Under the pieces are notes generated by a model, which did no database searches, was not told the DNA's origin, and saw nothing but the letters and a program-made list of their open reading frames with translations. A stretch of 64,000 nt of DNA from Pseudomonas segetis (GTDB lineage: Bacteria; Pseudomonadota; Gammaproteobacteria; Pseudomonadales; Pseudomonadaceae), in contig NZ_FZOG01000001.1 of assembly GCF_900188155.1 (NCBI RefSeq), positions 529,010 to 593,009 on the forward strand. Direction: 5' to 3'. Every line of letters begins with the position of its first letter. Within the stretch, counting starts at the first letter, position 1. Made by a program: the position numbers and the translations under genes. This document shows, piece by piece, positions 57,339-64,000 of the stretch.

Positions 57339-58289
57339 ATGAAAACGGTCGCGGTCATTTTGTTTCCCGAACTCCTGCTGCTCGATGTCGCCGGGCCGGT
57401 AGAGGTTTTCTCTATTGCCAACCGATACCTTGAGCCCCAAGACCGTTACGAGATCCTGACAATCGCCTCGGACAGCCTGGCGGTCCGCACCTCAAGTGGA
57501 ATAACGCTCACGGCAGACAGCCATATCGACCAGGCCGGCGGCTTCTACGATGTGTTGATCGTCCCGGGTGGTCCGGGTGCCTACAAGCAGGCATTCCCAG
57601 CGTTGCAGTGCTGGCTGCGCAAGATCACCAGCCAGGTCCAACTGTTTGCCTCGGTCTGTACCGGCGCATTTATCCTGGGGCAGGCTGGCCTGCTGGACGG
57701 GCGGCGGGTCACCACGCATTGGAACTACACTGAACGACTGGCTGAAAAATACCCCGAGGCCAAGGTTGAAACCGACCAGATATTCGTCCGGGACGGCAAC
57801 CTGATCACCTCGGGCGGTGTTACCACCGGCATTGATCTGGCTTTGTCGATCATTGCTCAAGACCATGGCAAGAAGATTGCCTTGTCCGTTGCCAAGGTGC
57901 TCCTGGTGGTGATGCAGCGGCAGGGCGGGCAAATGCAATTTAGCCCCTTGGTTGCTGATGTGGCCAAGGATGATTCGCCTATTTTCAGGGTGCGCAACTA
58001 CGTCCTGGAAAACGTCACTGAGGATTTCAGTGTTGAACGCATGGCCAGCCTGGCGGCCATGAGTGCCCGTCACTTTGCGCGAACCTTCACCCGTGAGGTG
58101 AATATGACGCCTATGGAGTTTGTCCAAAGCGCCAGGATCGACAATGCGAGACGTCTTCTTGAAAGCAGTAATTTGCCTTTAAAAACAGTTGCCTACAGAA
58201 GTGGCTTTGGCAGCGCGCGACATATGCGCCATCTTTTCGTAGAAAAACTGGGGTTGCCGCCAAGCCAATATCGCCGACAGTTCAGCTAG
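57339..58289 (+). CDS. GlxA-family regulator (DJ-1/PfpI plus AraC HTH)
   Basis: A 316-residue regulator with an N-terminal DJ-1/PfpI-like domain (KTVAVILFPELLLLDVAGPVEVFSIA, VLIVPGGPGAY, and the nucleophile-elbow FASVCTGAFILGQAGLLDGRRVTTHW with Cys near 109) and a C-terminal AraC HTH (MSARHFARTFTREVNMTPMEFVQSARIDNARRLLE, SGFGSARHMRHLFVEKLGLPPSQYRRQF). The DJ-1 domain senses a small ligand rather than acting as an enzyme. The ATG at 57339 is preferred. Target genes unknown. Confidence 0.92.
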   Translation: MKTVAVILFPELLLLDVAGPVEVFSIANRYLEPQDRYEILTIASDSLAVRTSSGITLTADSHIDQAGGFYDVLIVPGGPGAYKQAFPALQCWLRKITSQVQLFASVCTGAFILGQAGLLDGRRVTTHWNYTERLAEKYPEAKVETDQIFVRDGNLITSGGVTTGIDLALSIIAQDHGKKIALSVAKVLLVVMQRQGGQMQFSPLVADVAKDDSPIFRVRNYVLENVTEDFSVERMASLAAMSARHFARTFTREVNMTPMEFVQSARIDNARRLLESSNLPLKTVAYRSGFGSARHMRHLFVEKLGLPPSQYRRQFS

Positions 58290-58420
58290 CGGGTTCGGGT
58301 GTCCGTATTGGGCATCTCATTGGCAGTATCGCCCCCCATGGGCAAGCTTGGTTGTCTTAAATCTTTGCCAGAATACAAGGGAACCCTTCAGCAGGAGGAG
58401 CGCTGGCCTCTTGACGAGAT

Positions 58421-59929
58421 GTGACCATCAAGCGCTTGCAAGGCATGAGTACACTCAGAAGTCTTTGTTTGGATGAGATACGCCGGTTCGGCTCGTTCAG
58501 TTTTTATGTACAGCGTCGCGTTGTATTGCAGGGCGATCGGCCACTCCGGGTCGGCAGCAAGGCGTTGGATATCCTGCACTTGCTGATTGAAAACGCCGGG
58601 TCGGTGGTCAGCAAGGAGGCAATCATTGCCCATGTGTGGCCAAGCACTGTCGTAGAAGATACCAATTTGCGCGTGCATATAGCCGCACTGCGCCGGGTGT
58701 TGGGTGACGGTTTGAATGGCCAGCGCTATATCGTCAATATTCCACAGCGTGGCTACAGTTTTGTCGCCGATGTGCAGACCACGGCTGCGGATATCGCTGG
58801 CCTGGAACAGCGGGCAACCGCTCCCACCAAGTTGCCCGCGCTCCTGACCTCGATCAAGGGCCGCGAGGCGGTTATCGATCACTTGGTCAGGCAATTACCC
58901 GGTCGACGACTGATGACCCTGGTGGCCGATGGCGGCATGGGCAAGACTGTGGTGGCGGTTCGCGTTGCCGAATTAGTCCTTGAGTATTACCAGGATGGCG
59001 TGGTCTTTGTTGATCTGGCAGCGGTAATCCATCCTTCGCTGCTGCCGGCTCAGGTTTGCTGCGCACTGGGCCTGAGCTTCGACCAGCAACAGCCGCTTGA
59101 GTGTCTGCATGAGTATTTGCACGGACGCCACTTATTGCTTTTGCTGGATAATTGCGAGCACCTGGTCAATGCCTGTGCAGAAATGGTCGAGGCTCTGCTC
59201 AAGAACGCACCGCGGCTATCGATCTTGGCAACCAGCCGCGAGCCACTCTTGGTTGCGCTGGAAAATGTGCTGCGCCTGCCGGCTCTGACCTTTGCCCAGG
59301 ATGCCTCAGGGCTCAGCGTCGCCGATGCCATGACCTACGGCGCGATACAGCTATTTGTTCAGCGCGTTGCAGCGCAGCAGCAAGACTTCAGCCTGAATAT
59401 TTCGGATGTGCCGGCAGTGGTGGATATTTGCCGGCAACTGGAGGGCTCGCCCCTGGCTATTGAGCTGGCAGCGGGTTACGTCAGCGTATTCGGCTTAAAA
59501 GGTATGTGCGAGCAATTAAATGGCAATTTCCTGTTGGCCATGCAAGGCACGCGGACGGCCTTTATGCGTCAGCATTCGCTCCGCGCTTCCCTGGACTGGA
59601 GCTATGCGCTGCTAACGGTTACGGAGCAGGTGATCCTGCAGCGTTTTGCTCTGTTTGACGGGGCTGTAACCCTCGAACAGGCGATTAATGCCATCAGTTG
59701 CAGGCATGTCAGCGAGTCGGACATTTTCGAGGCGATAGTGCAGTTGGCGGCCAAGTCATTATTGGTTGTTGAGATGGGCGAGGAGGCCGTGCATTACCGG
59801 CTGCTCAAGGTTACTCGCATCTATGCCCTGGAAAAGCTCAAGGCCGGCGAGGACTTTTCGGTCCTGCGTGCAGAGTATGTCCAGCAGCGCCAGATGCGAG
59901 CGATCGAACAGGATCGCGATTACTGCTGA
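58421..59929 (+). CDS. Winged-helix / STAND ATPase regulator, short form
   Basis: A 502-residue protein with an OmpR-type winged helix (about 20-118; VGSKALDILHLLIENAGSVVSKEAIIAHVWP, NIPQRGYSFVA) and a STAND-type NTPase (Walker A ADGGMGKT at 169-176, Walker B LLLLLDNCEH near 240, TSREPL near 271, GSPLAIELAAG near 345). It ends soon after the ATPase winged region (HSLRASLDWSYALL). Relatives I recall carry a long TPR C-terminus and are about twice this length, so this copy looks truncated. Start uncertain: GTG at 58421, or ATG at 58445. Confidence 0.8.
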   Translation: MTIKRLQGMSTLRSLCLDEIRRFGSFSFYVQRRVVLQGDRPLRVGSKALDILHLLIENAGSVVSKEAIIAHVWPSTVVEDTNLRVHIAALRRVLGDGLNGQRYIVNIPQRGYSFVADVQTTAADIAGLEQRATAPTKLPALLTSIKGREAVIDHLVRQLPGRRLMTLVADGGMGKTVVAVRVAELVLEYYQDGVVFVDLAAVIHPSLLPAQVCCALGLSFDQQQPLECLHEYLHGRHLLLLLDNCEHLVNACAEMVEALLKNAPRLSILATSREPLLVALENVLRLPALTFAQDASGLSVADAMTYGAIQLFVQRVAAQQQDFSLNISDVPAVVDICRQLEGSPLAIELAAGYVSVFGLKGMCEQLNGNFLLAMQGTRTAFMRQHSLRASLDWSYALLTVTEQVILQRFALFDGAVTLEQAINAISCRHVSESDIFEAIVQLAAKSLLVVEMGEEAVHYRLLKVTRIYALEKLKAGEDFSVLRAEYVQQRQMRAIEQDRDYC

Positions 59930-60078
59930 GCTGTTGCCTGTCTTGTATTTTTCGTGGGCTGTCCTTGCACCACAAACCGAAGCTAGCCTGTCCTTTGTGC
60001 TTCACCGGTAAATCCCTGCCTAACGACGATTAACAACCCTTAACTCGCACTCTTGCTGATCAGGGCTGAATATGCAGC

Positions 60079-60180
60079 CAGACCAGCAATTTGCGTCGTG
60101 CGCAAGAGCTCAGCGAGTCGTCTGCCACCCTGGGCTTGAACCTGTGGCTCAACGCTGAACTGATCAAGCAACTGAAGTAA
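60079..60180 (+). pseudogene. Coding-like remnant (possible 3' end of a lost gene)
   Basis: A stretch of 34 codons, open after a stop at 60067, ends at TAA 60178-60180. It reads like a protein C-terminus, with RRAQELSESSATLGLNLWLN followed by AELIKQLK, and codon use like its neighbours. It has no start. It may be the tail of the longer regulator or of another deleted gene. This is a guess from its protein-like appearance. Confidence 0.35.
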
Positions 60181-60225
60181 GGGCAAACAATCCGCGTTCC
60201 CACTTATTTTGCAGAGGATTTTCAG

Positions 60226-61050
60226 ATGAGCACCATTACCACCCGTGACGGCGTTGAAATCTATTACAAGGACTGGGGCAGCGGCCAGCCAATAGTCTTT
60301 AGCCACGGCTGGCCTTTGACGGCCGATAGCTGGGAGTCGCAGATGCTGTTCCTGGCCGACCAGGGGTATAGGGTCATTGCCCATGATCGTCGTGGCCACG
60401 GGCGCTCTAGCCAGCCATGGGAGGGTAATGACATGGATCATTACGCCGATGACCTGGCCGAGCTGATCGAGGCGCTTGATCTCAAGAATGCAGTATTACT
60501 GGGCTTCTCGACAGGTGGCGGTGAAGTTGCACGCTATGTCGGTCGTCATGGCACTGCCCGGGTTGCCAAGCTGGGACTTATCTCCGCAGTGCCACCCTTG
60601 ATGCTGCAGACGCCGGACAACCCCGAGGGTGTGCCGATTGAGGTGTTCGACGGTATTCGCGCCGGCTCTATCGAAAACCGTTCGCAACTCTATAAAGACC
60701 TGGCCAGCGGGCCATTCTTCGGCTTCAACCGCCCAGGTGCCGTGACCTCCCAAGGCATGGTCGACTGGTTCTGGATGCAGGGCATGCTCGGTGGCCACAA
60801 GAACACCTATGACTGCATTGCAGCCTTTTCTGCCACGGACTTTACCGAGGACTTGAAGAAGTTCGATGTGCCGACCCTGGTGGTGCATGGCGATGACGAC
60901 CAGGTCGTACCCATTGGCCGTGGCGGCCAAGCGTCAGCCAAGCTGGTAGCTGGCGCCAAGCTGATTGTATATCCAGGCGCGCCCCACGGCCTGACAGACA
61001 CGCACAAGGATCAGCTTAACGCAGATTTGCTGGCCTTTATAAAAGGTTGA
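60226..61050 (+). CDS. Alpha/beta hydrolase (non-haem haloperoxidase/arylesterase type)
   Basis: A 274-residue enzyme close to the cofactor-free chloroperoxidase/arylesterase group. The catalytic triad is visible as Ser95 (GFSTGGG), Asp225 ([10 protein letters not shown]) and His254 (APHGLTDTH). [17 protein letters not shown] provides the oxyanion region. AGAGGA lies before the ATG at 60226. It leads a likely operon with the DoxX, ABM-fusion and amidohydrolase genes. Such enzymes hydrolyse aryl esters and can perhydrolyse short acids; the real substrate is unknown. Confidence 0.92.
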   Translation: MSTITTRDGVEIYYKDWGSGQPIVFSHGWPLTADSWESQMLFLADQGYRVIAHDRRGHGRSSQPWEGNDMDHYADDLAELIEALDLKNAVLLGFSTGGGEVARYVGRHGTARVAKLGLISAVPPLMLQTPDNPEGVPIEVFDGIRAGSIENRSQLYKDLASGPFFGFNRPGAVTSQGMVDWFWMQGMLGGHKNTYDCIAAFSATDFTEDLKKFDVPTLVVHGDDDQVVPIGRGGQASAKLVAGAKLIVYPGAPHGLTDTHKDQLNADLLAFIKG

Positions 61051-61091
61051 GTCCATCTGCGCCAAGCCAGCAATAGTAGTGAGGTGCAGCC

Positions 61092-61502
61092 ATGCGCAAT
61101 GCCGTCGATTGGGCGCTTTTATTCTTGCGGGTTAGCGCCTCGCTACTGTTGTTGCAGGTTCACGGGCTGCCAAAGTTGCTGCATTTCAGCCAGCAGGCCC
61201 AGGTCATTGAAGACCCATTTGGCTTGGGCGGCGCGCTAACGGTCAGCTTGGCCATTTTTGCCGAAGTGCTGTGTCCGCTGCTGGTTATCCTAGGGATTTT
61301 TACCCGTCTGGCCTGCTTGCCGGTGGTGTTCTTGTTGTTGGTTTCGTTGTTGCTGGTTCATCCGCAGTGGAATTTGGAGGATGGCCAGTTTGCCTGGTTG
61401 CTCTTGATCATTTTCACCGCTCTGGCAATAGCAGGGGGCGGCCAGTTTGCCGTCGGGCGCCGTAGCTTTATTTGGCAAGGTAGGTTGCAGTGGGCTCACT
61501 AG
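61092..61502 (+). CDS. DoxX-family membrane protein
   Basis: A 136-residue four-helix membrane protein. WALLFLRVSASLLLLQVHGLPKLLHF is the typical first helix and loop with a conserved HG-x-PK, and the second half has LAIFAEVLCPLLVILGIFTRLACLPVV. DoxX proteins are linked to redox or thiosulfate metabolism in other bacteria, but most are uncharacterised. It starts 41 bases after the hydrolase, and its end lies 17 bases before the next start. Confidence 0.88.
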   Translation: MRNAVDWALLFLRVSASLLLLQVHGLPKLLHFSQQAQVIEDPFGLGGALTVSLAIFAEVLCPLLVILGIFTRLACLPVVFLLLVSLLLVHPQWNLEDGQFAWLLLIIFTALAIAGGGQFAVGRRSFIWQGRLQWAH

Positions 61503-61519
61503 ACCCAGCCGGGGATGCA

Positions 61520-62059
61520 ATGAAAGAACTCGATATTGTCACCTTGATTGTGCGCCATCGGGTCAAGCCGGCGCAGCAACCCGCTTACGAGAAGTGGCTG
61601 CGCCGGACCACGCAGATAGCCAGCACATACCCTGGACACCTGGGTGTCAACGTGATGCGTGATGCTGGCCAGTTCATCTGTGTGCTGCGTTTCGCCGGAA
61701 CGGCTGAGTTACAGCACTGGCTGGATTCCAGTGAGCGCCGCCATTTGATCGAGGAGGTGGCGCCTTTGCTCGACGAGGGTGACCAGACCCAGGTAGAGAC
61801 CACCCGCGAGTTTTGGTTTACCCCGGCCAATACCCAGCCAGCGCCGCGCTGGAAGCAGGCTTGCGTCACCTTCATGGTGATATTGCCACTCAGTTTGCTG
61901 GTGCCCTTGCTTTGGCAACCGCTCTTCCAGCGGATGCCTTTGCTGGCGGGTTACTGGGCCAGCAATGTGGTGATCACGCTGAGCATTGTTCTATTGGTGG
62001 TTTATTTCTTTATGCCGCGGGCGACGGCTTTATTTGCCCGCTGGCTGAGCCCGCATTGA
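61520..62059 (+). CDS. ABM-domain protein fused to two membrane helices
   Basis: A 179-residue protein. Residues 1-100 look like an antibiotic-biosynthesis-monooxygenase (ABM) dimeric alpha-beta barrel domain (VTLIVRHRVKPAQQPAYEKWLRRTTQIASTYPGHLGVNVMRD, FICVLRFAGTAELQHWLDSSERRHLIEEV). Two hydrophobic helices follow (about 117-138 and 148-171). The ATG at 61520 is preferred; the frame opens at a GTG at 61490 inside the DoxX gene. Such ABM-transmembrane proteins may be membrane-bound haem or quinol-like oxidation partners, but function is unknown. Confidence 0.78.
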   Translation: MKELDIVTLIVRHRVKPAQQPAYEKWLRRTTQIASTYPGHLGVNVMRDAGQFICVLRFAGTAELQHWLDSSERRHLIEEVAPLLDEGDQTQVETTREFWFTPANTQPAPRWKQACVTFMVILPLSLLVPLLWQPLFQRMPLLAGYWASNVVITLSIVLLVVYFFMPRATALFARWLSPH

Positions 62060-62161
62060 AGCCGATGTACACCGGTTTAGTCGACAGCAGCAGTGATTTG
62101 ATCTGCTGTATCAAGCGCCGCAGTTGCTGGCGTATTACCCAAGATATCGAAGGGAAAAGCC

Positions 62162-64000
62162 ATGAGCGCTGATTTGATTCTGTTTAACGGTCGTCTGCAC
62201 ACGGTAGACCGCGAAAAGCCCGAGGCCACGGCGGTCGCGATCAAGGACGGACGTTTCGTGGTGGTCGGCAGTGATGCCGAAGCCATGGCCATGCGCAACA
62301 GCGCAACTCAAGTGGTCGATCTACAGCGTCGCACTGTAGTGCCTGGCCTCAATGACTCGCACCTGCACTTGATACGCGGTGGACTCAATTACAACCTGGA
62401 GCTGCGCTGGGAGGGCGTGCCATCACTGGCCGATGCCTTGCGCATGCTCAAGGCTCAAGCCGAGGTTACCCCCGCACCACAATGGGTGCGAGTGGTTGGC
62501 GGCTGGAATGAATTCCAGTTCGCCGAGAAGCGCATGCCAACACTTGATGAGCTCAACCAGGCGGCGCCGGACACACCTGTATTTGTTCTGCATCTGTACG
62601 ACCGTGCGCTGCTTAATCGTGCGGCGCTGCGAGTGGTGGGGTACGACCGCAATACGCCAAACCCTCCGGGCGGGGAAATCCAGCGTGATGCCAATGGCGA
62701 TCCAACCGGAATGCTGGTGGCCAAGCCCAATGCCATGATTCTCTACTCGACGCTGGCCAAGGGGCCGAAGTTGCCGCTGGAATACCAGGTCAACTCGACG
62801 CGTCAATTCATGCGTGAACTCAATCGTCTTGGCGTCACCAGCGCGATTGACGCCGGTGGCGGATTCCAGAACTACCCTGACGATTATGCCGTCATCGAGG
62901 AACTGGCCAAGGCCAAGCAGTTGACCGTACGCATCGCCTACAACCTGTTTACCCAGCGGCCCAAGGAAGAACTGACGGATTTCAAGAACTGGACGGGTTC
63001 GGTGAAGCTGCACCAGGGTGACGATTTTCTGCGGCACAACGGTGCCGGTGAGATGCTGGTGTTCTCCGCGGCTGACTTCGAGGATTTCGTCGAGCCGCGT
63101 CCAGATCTGGCGCCCGACATGGAGGCTGAACTGGAGCCGGTTGTGCGTCATCTGGTCGAGCAGCGCTGGCCGTTCCGTTTGCATGCAACCTATGACGAAT
63201 CCATCTCGCGCATGCTGGATGTGTTCGAGAAGGTTAACCAGGATATTCCCTTTGATGGCTTGCCCTGGTTCTTTGATCACGCCGAGACCATCACGCCAAG
63301 GAATATCGAGCGGGTCCGAGCCCTGGGCGGGGGAATCGCCATTCAGGACCGCATGGCATTCCAGGGCGAGTACTTTGTCGACCGCTACGGCAAGCAGGCC
63401 GCAGAACAGACGCCGCCGATCCAGCGCATGCTCGCCGAGGGCGTGCCCGTGGGTGCGGGCACCGATGCAACCCGTGTTTCCAGCTACAACCCCTGGACTT
63501 CTCTTTATTGGTTGGTGAGCGGTAAGACGGTTGGCGGCATGGCGCTGTACCCCGAAGGTTTGTCGCGGGCAACGGCCTTGCAACTGTTTACCCATGGCAG
63601 TGCCTGGTTTTCGTCGGAGCAGGGCAAGAAAGGCCAGATCAAAGTAGGGCAACTGGCAGACGTGATTGCCTTGTCGGCGGATTACTTCTCGGTCGATGAA
63701 GAGGCGGTCAAATGGATTGAGTCGGTGTTGACGGTCGTCGGTGGCGAAGTGGTGTATGCCAGCGAAGAGTTCAGCAAATTATCACCGCCTTCGGTACCGG
63801 TCATGCCGGACTGGTCGCCAGTGATCAATGTGCCAGGGCATTGGCGGCTGAATGCGCCCATGGCGCAACAGGTCCATCAATGTGTTGGTGCCTGCGCGGT
63901 GCATGCACATAGCCATGAAAAAGCACGACTATCATCGGCTCCAGTCAGCGACTTCCAGGGGTTCTGGGGCGCATTCGGGTGTTCCTGTTTTGCCTTCTGA
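62162..64000 (+). CDS. Amidohydrolase family protein (YtcJ-like)
   Basis: A 612-residue metal-dependent hydrolase of the amidohydrolase 3 / YtcJ group. LNDSHLHLIRGG (near 60-72) gives the first metal HxH, and HATYDESISRML, WFFDHAETITPRN and VPVGAGTDATRVSSYNPW provide later metal and Asp sites. GLSRATALQLFTHGSAWFSSEQGKKGQIKVGQLADVIALS is the C-terminal family signature. The last 40 residues are unusually Cys/His-rich, and the stop falls exactly at the window end. It is the last gene of the hydrolase-DoxX-ABM run. Confidence 0.9.
   Translation: MSADLILFNGRLHTVDREKPEATAVAIKDGRFVVVGSDAEAMAMRNSATQVVDLQRRTVVPGLNDSHLHLIRGGLNYNLELRWEGVPSLADALRMLKAQAEVTPAPQWVRVVGGWNEFQFAEKRMPTLDELNQAAPDTPVFVLHLYDRALLNRAALRVVGYDRNTPNPPGGEIQRDANGDPTGMLVAKPNAMILYSTLAKGPKLPLEYQVNSTRQFMRELNRLGVTSAIDAGGGFQNYPDDYAVIEELAKAKQLTVRIAYNLFTQRPKEELTDFKNWTGSVKLHQGDDFLRHNGAGEMLVFSAADFEDFVEPRPDLAPDMEAELEPVVRHLVEQRWPFRLHATYDESISRMLDVFEKVNQDIPFDGLPWFFDHAETITPRNIERVRALGGGIAIQDRMAFQGEYFVDRYGKQAAEQTPPIQRMLAEGVPVGAGTDATRVSSYNPWTSLYWLVSGKTVGGMALYPEGLSRATALQLFTHGSAWFSSEQGKKGQIKVGQLADVIALSADYFSVDEEAVKWIESVLTVVGGEVVYASEEFSKLSPPSVPVMPDWSPVINVPGHWRLNAPMAQQVHQCVGACAVHAHSHEKARLSSAPVSDFQGFWGAFGCSCFAF

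Noticed and set aside
62423..63652. 409-codon minus-strand open frame
   Set aside because: It is antisense to the amidohydrolase, with no recognisable domain.

Overview
The window is a chromosomal segment of a Pseudomonas-type gammaproteobacterium. The evidence is the full set of typical Pseudomonas proteins (membrane quinoprotein glucose dehydrogenase, TtcA, three tandem NlpC/P60 proteins, an aerobic-type cob operon, RNase D with YcgL, Mfd beside a long GAPDH, nqrABCDEF-apbE-nqrM-sthA), dense coding on both strands and a moderately high GC content judged by eye. From memory, gene order in the cob block and in the mfd-gap-nqr-sth block resembles P. aeruginosa. I saw no tRNA, rRNA, insertion sequence, prophage or CRISPR array.

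Layout. 1-8.3 kb: start of an AraC-type regulator, an exported lactonase lipoprotein, glucose dehydrogenase, a CoA-transferase, a trypsin-like protease without signal peptide, SprT, a Yip1-type membrane protein and a DnaJ-related protein. 8.7-14.1 kb: ttcA, a 3-methyladenine glycosylase, a sirtuin, three NlpC/P60 hydrolases, an O-methyltransferase and an HNH protein. 14.2-26.7 kb: a cobalamin riboswitch, then btuB, a BtuM-like membrane protein, cobO, cobB, bluB, a BtuF-like protein, cobD, cobC, cobQ, cobP, cobT, a phosphatase and cobS. Most genes overlap by 4 bases. The block combines corrinoid uptake, adenosylation, lower-ligand synthesis (BluB/CobT) and nucleotide-loop assembly. 26.7-28.8 kb: a small membrane/HTH-like protein, a MarR regulator with a palindrome at its start, an MFS transporter and a coupled 41-residue membrane peptide. 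28.9-39.6 kb: housekeeping and conserved unknown genes (FadL-type porin, a phage-lysozyme-like protein, sulfurtransferase, SpoIIAA-like and VOC proteins, a spermidine-synthase-like enzyme, an SMP-30-like protein, RNase D, YcgL, a 2-hydroxyacid dehydrogenase, a UPF0260 protein, an exported HExxH peptidase).

39.6-54.3 kb: csiV-like gene and mfd on the minus strand, then gap, the complete Na+-translocating NADH:quinone reductase operon with its flavin transferase (ApbE) and maturation factor (NqrM), and the soluble transhydrogenase SthA. This is an NADH/NADPH and sodium-energetics module. 54.4-64 kb: accessory metabolism, with a GMC alcohol dehydrogenase divergent from an AraC regulator, a GlxA-type regulator, a short winged-helix/STAND regulator, and a run of alpha/beta hydrolase, DoxX protein, ABM-membrane fusion and YtcJ-type amidohydrolase that ends at the window edge.

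The most noteworthy items are the BtuM-like protein and the signal-less BtuF-like protein inside the cob operon, the small unannotatable membrane peptides, a lysozyme-like protein that seems to have lost its catalytic Glu, and a STAND regulator that looks short, with a coding-like remnant downstream. I found no clear defence system or wholly new multi-gene system.
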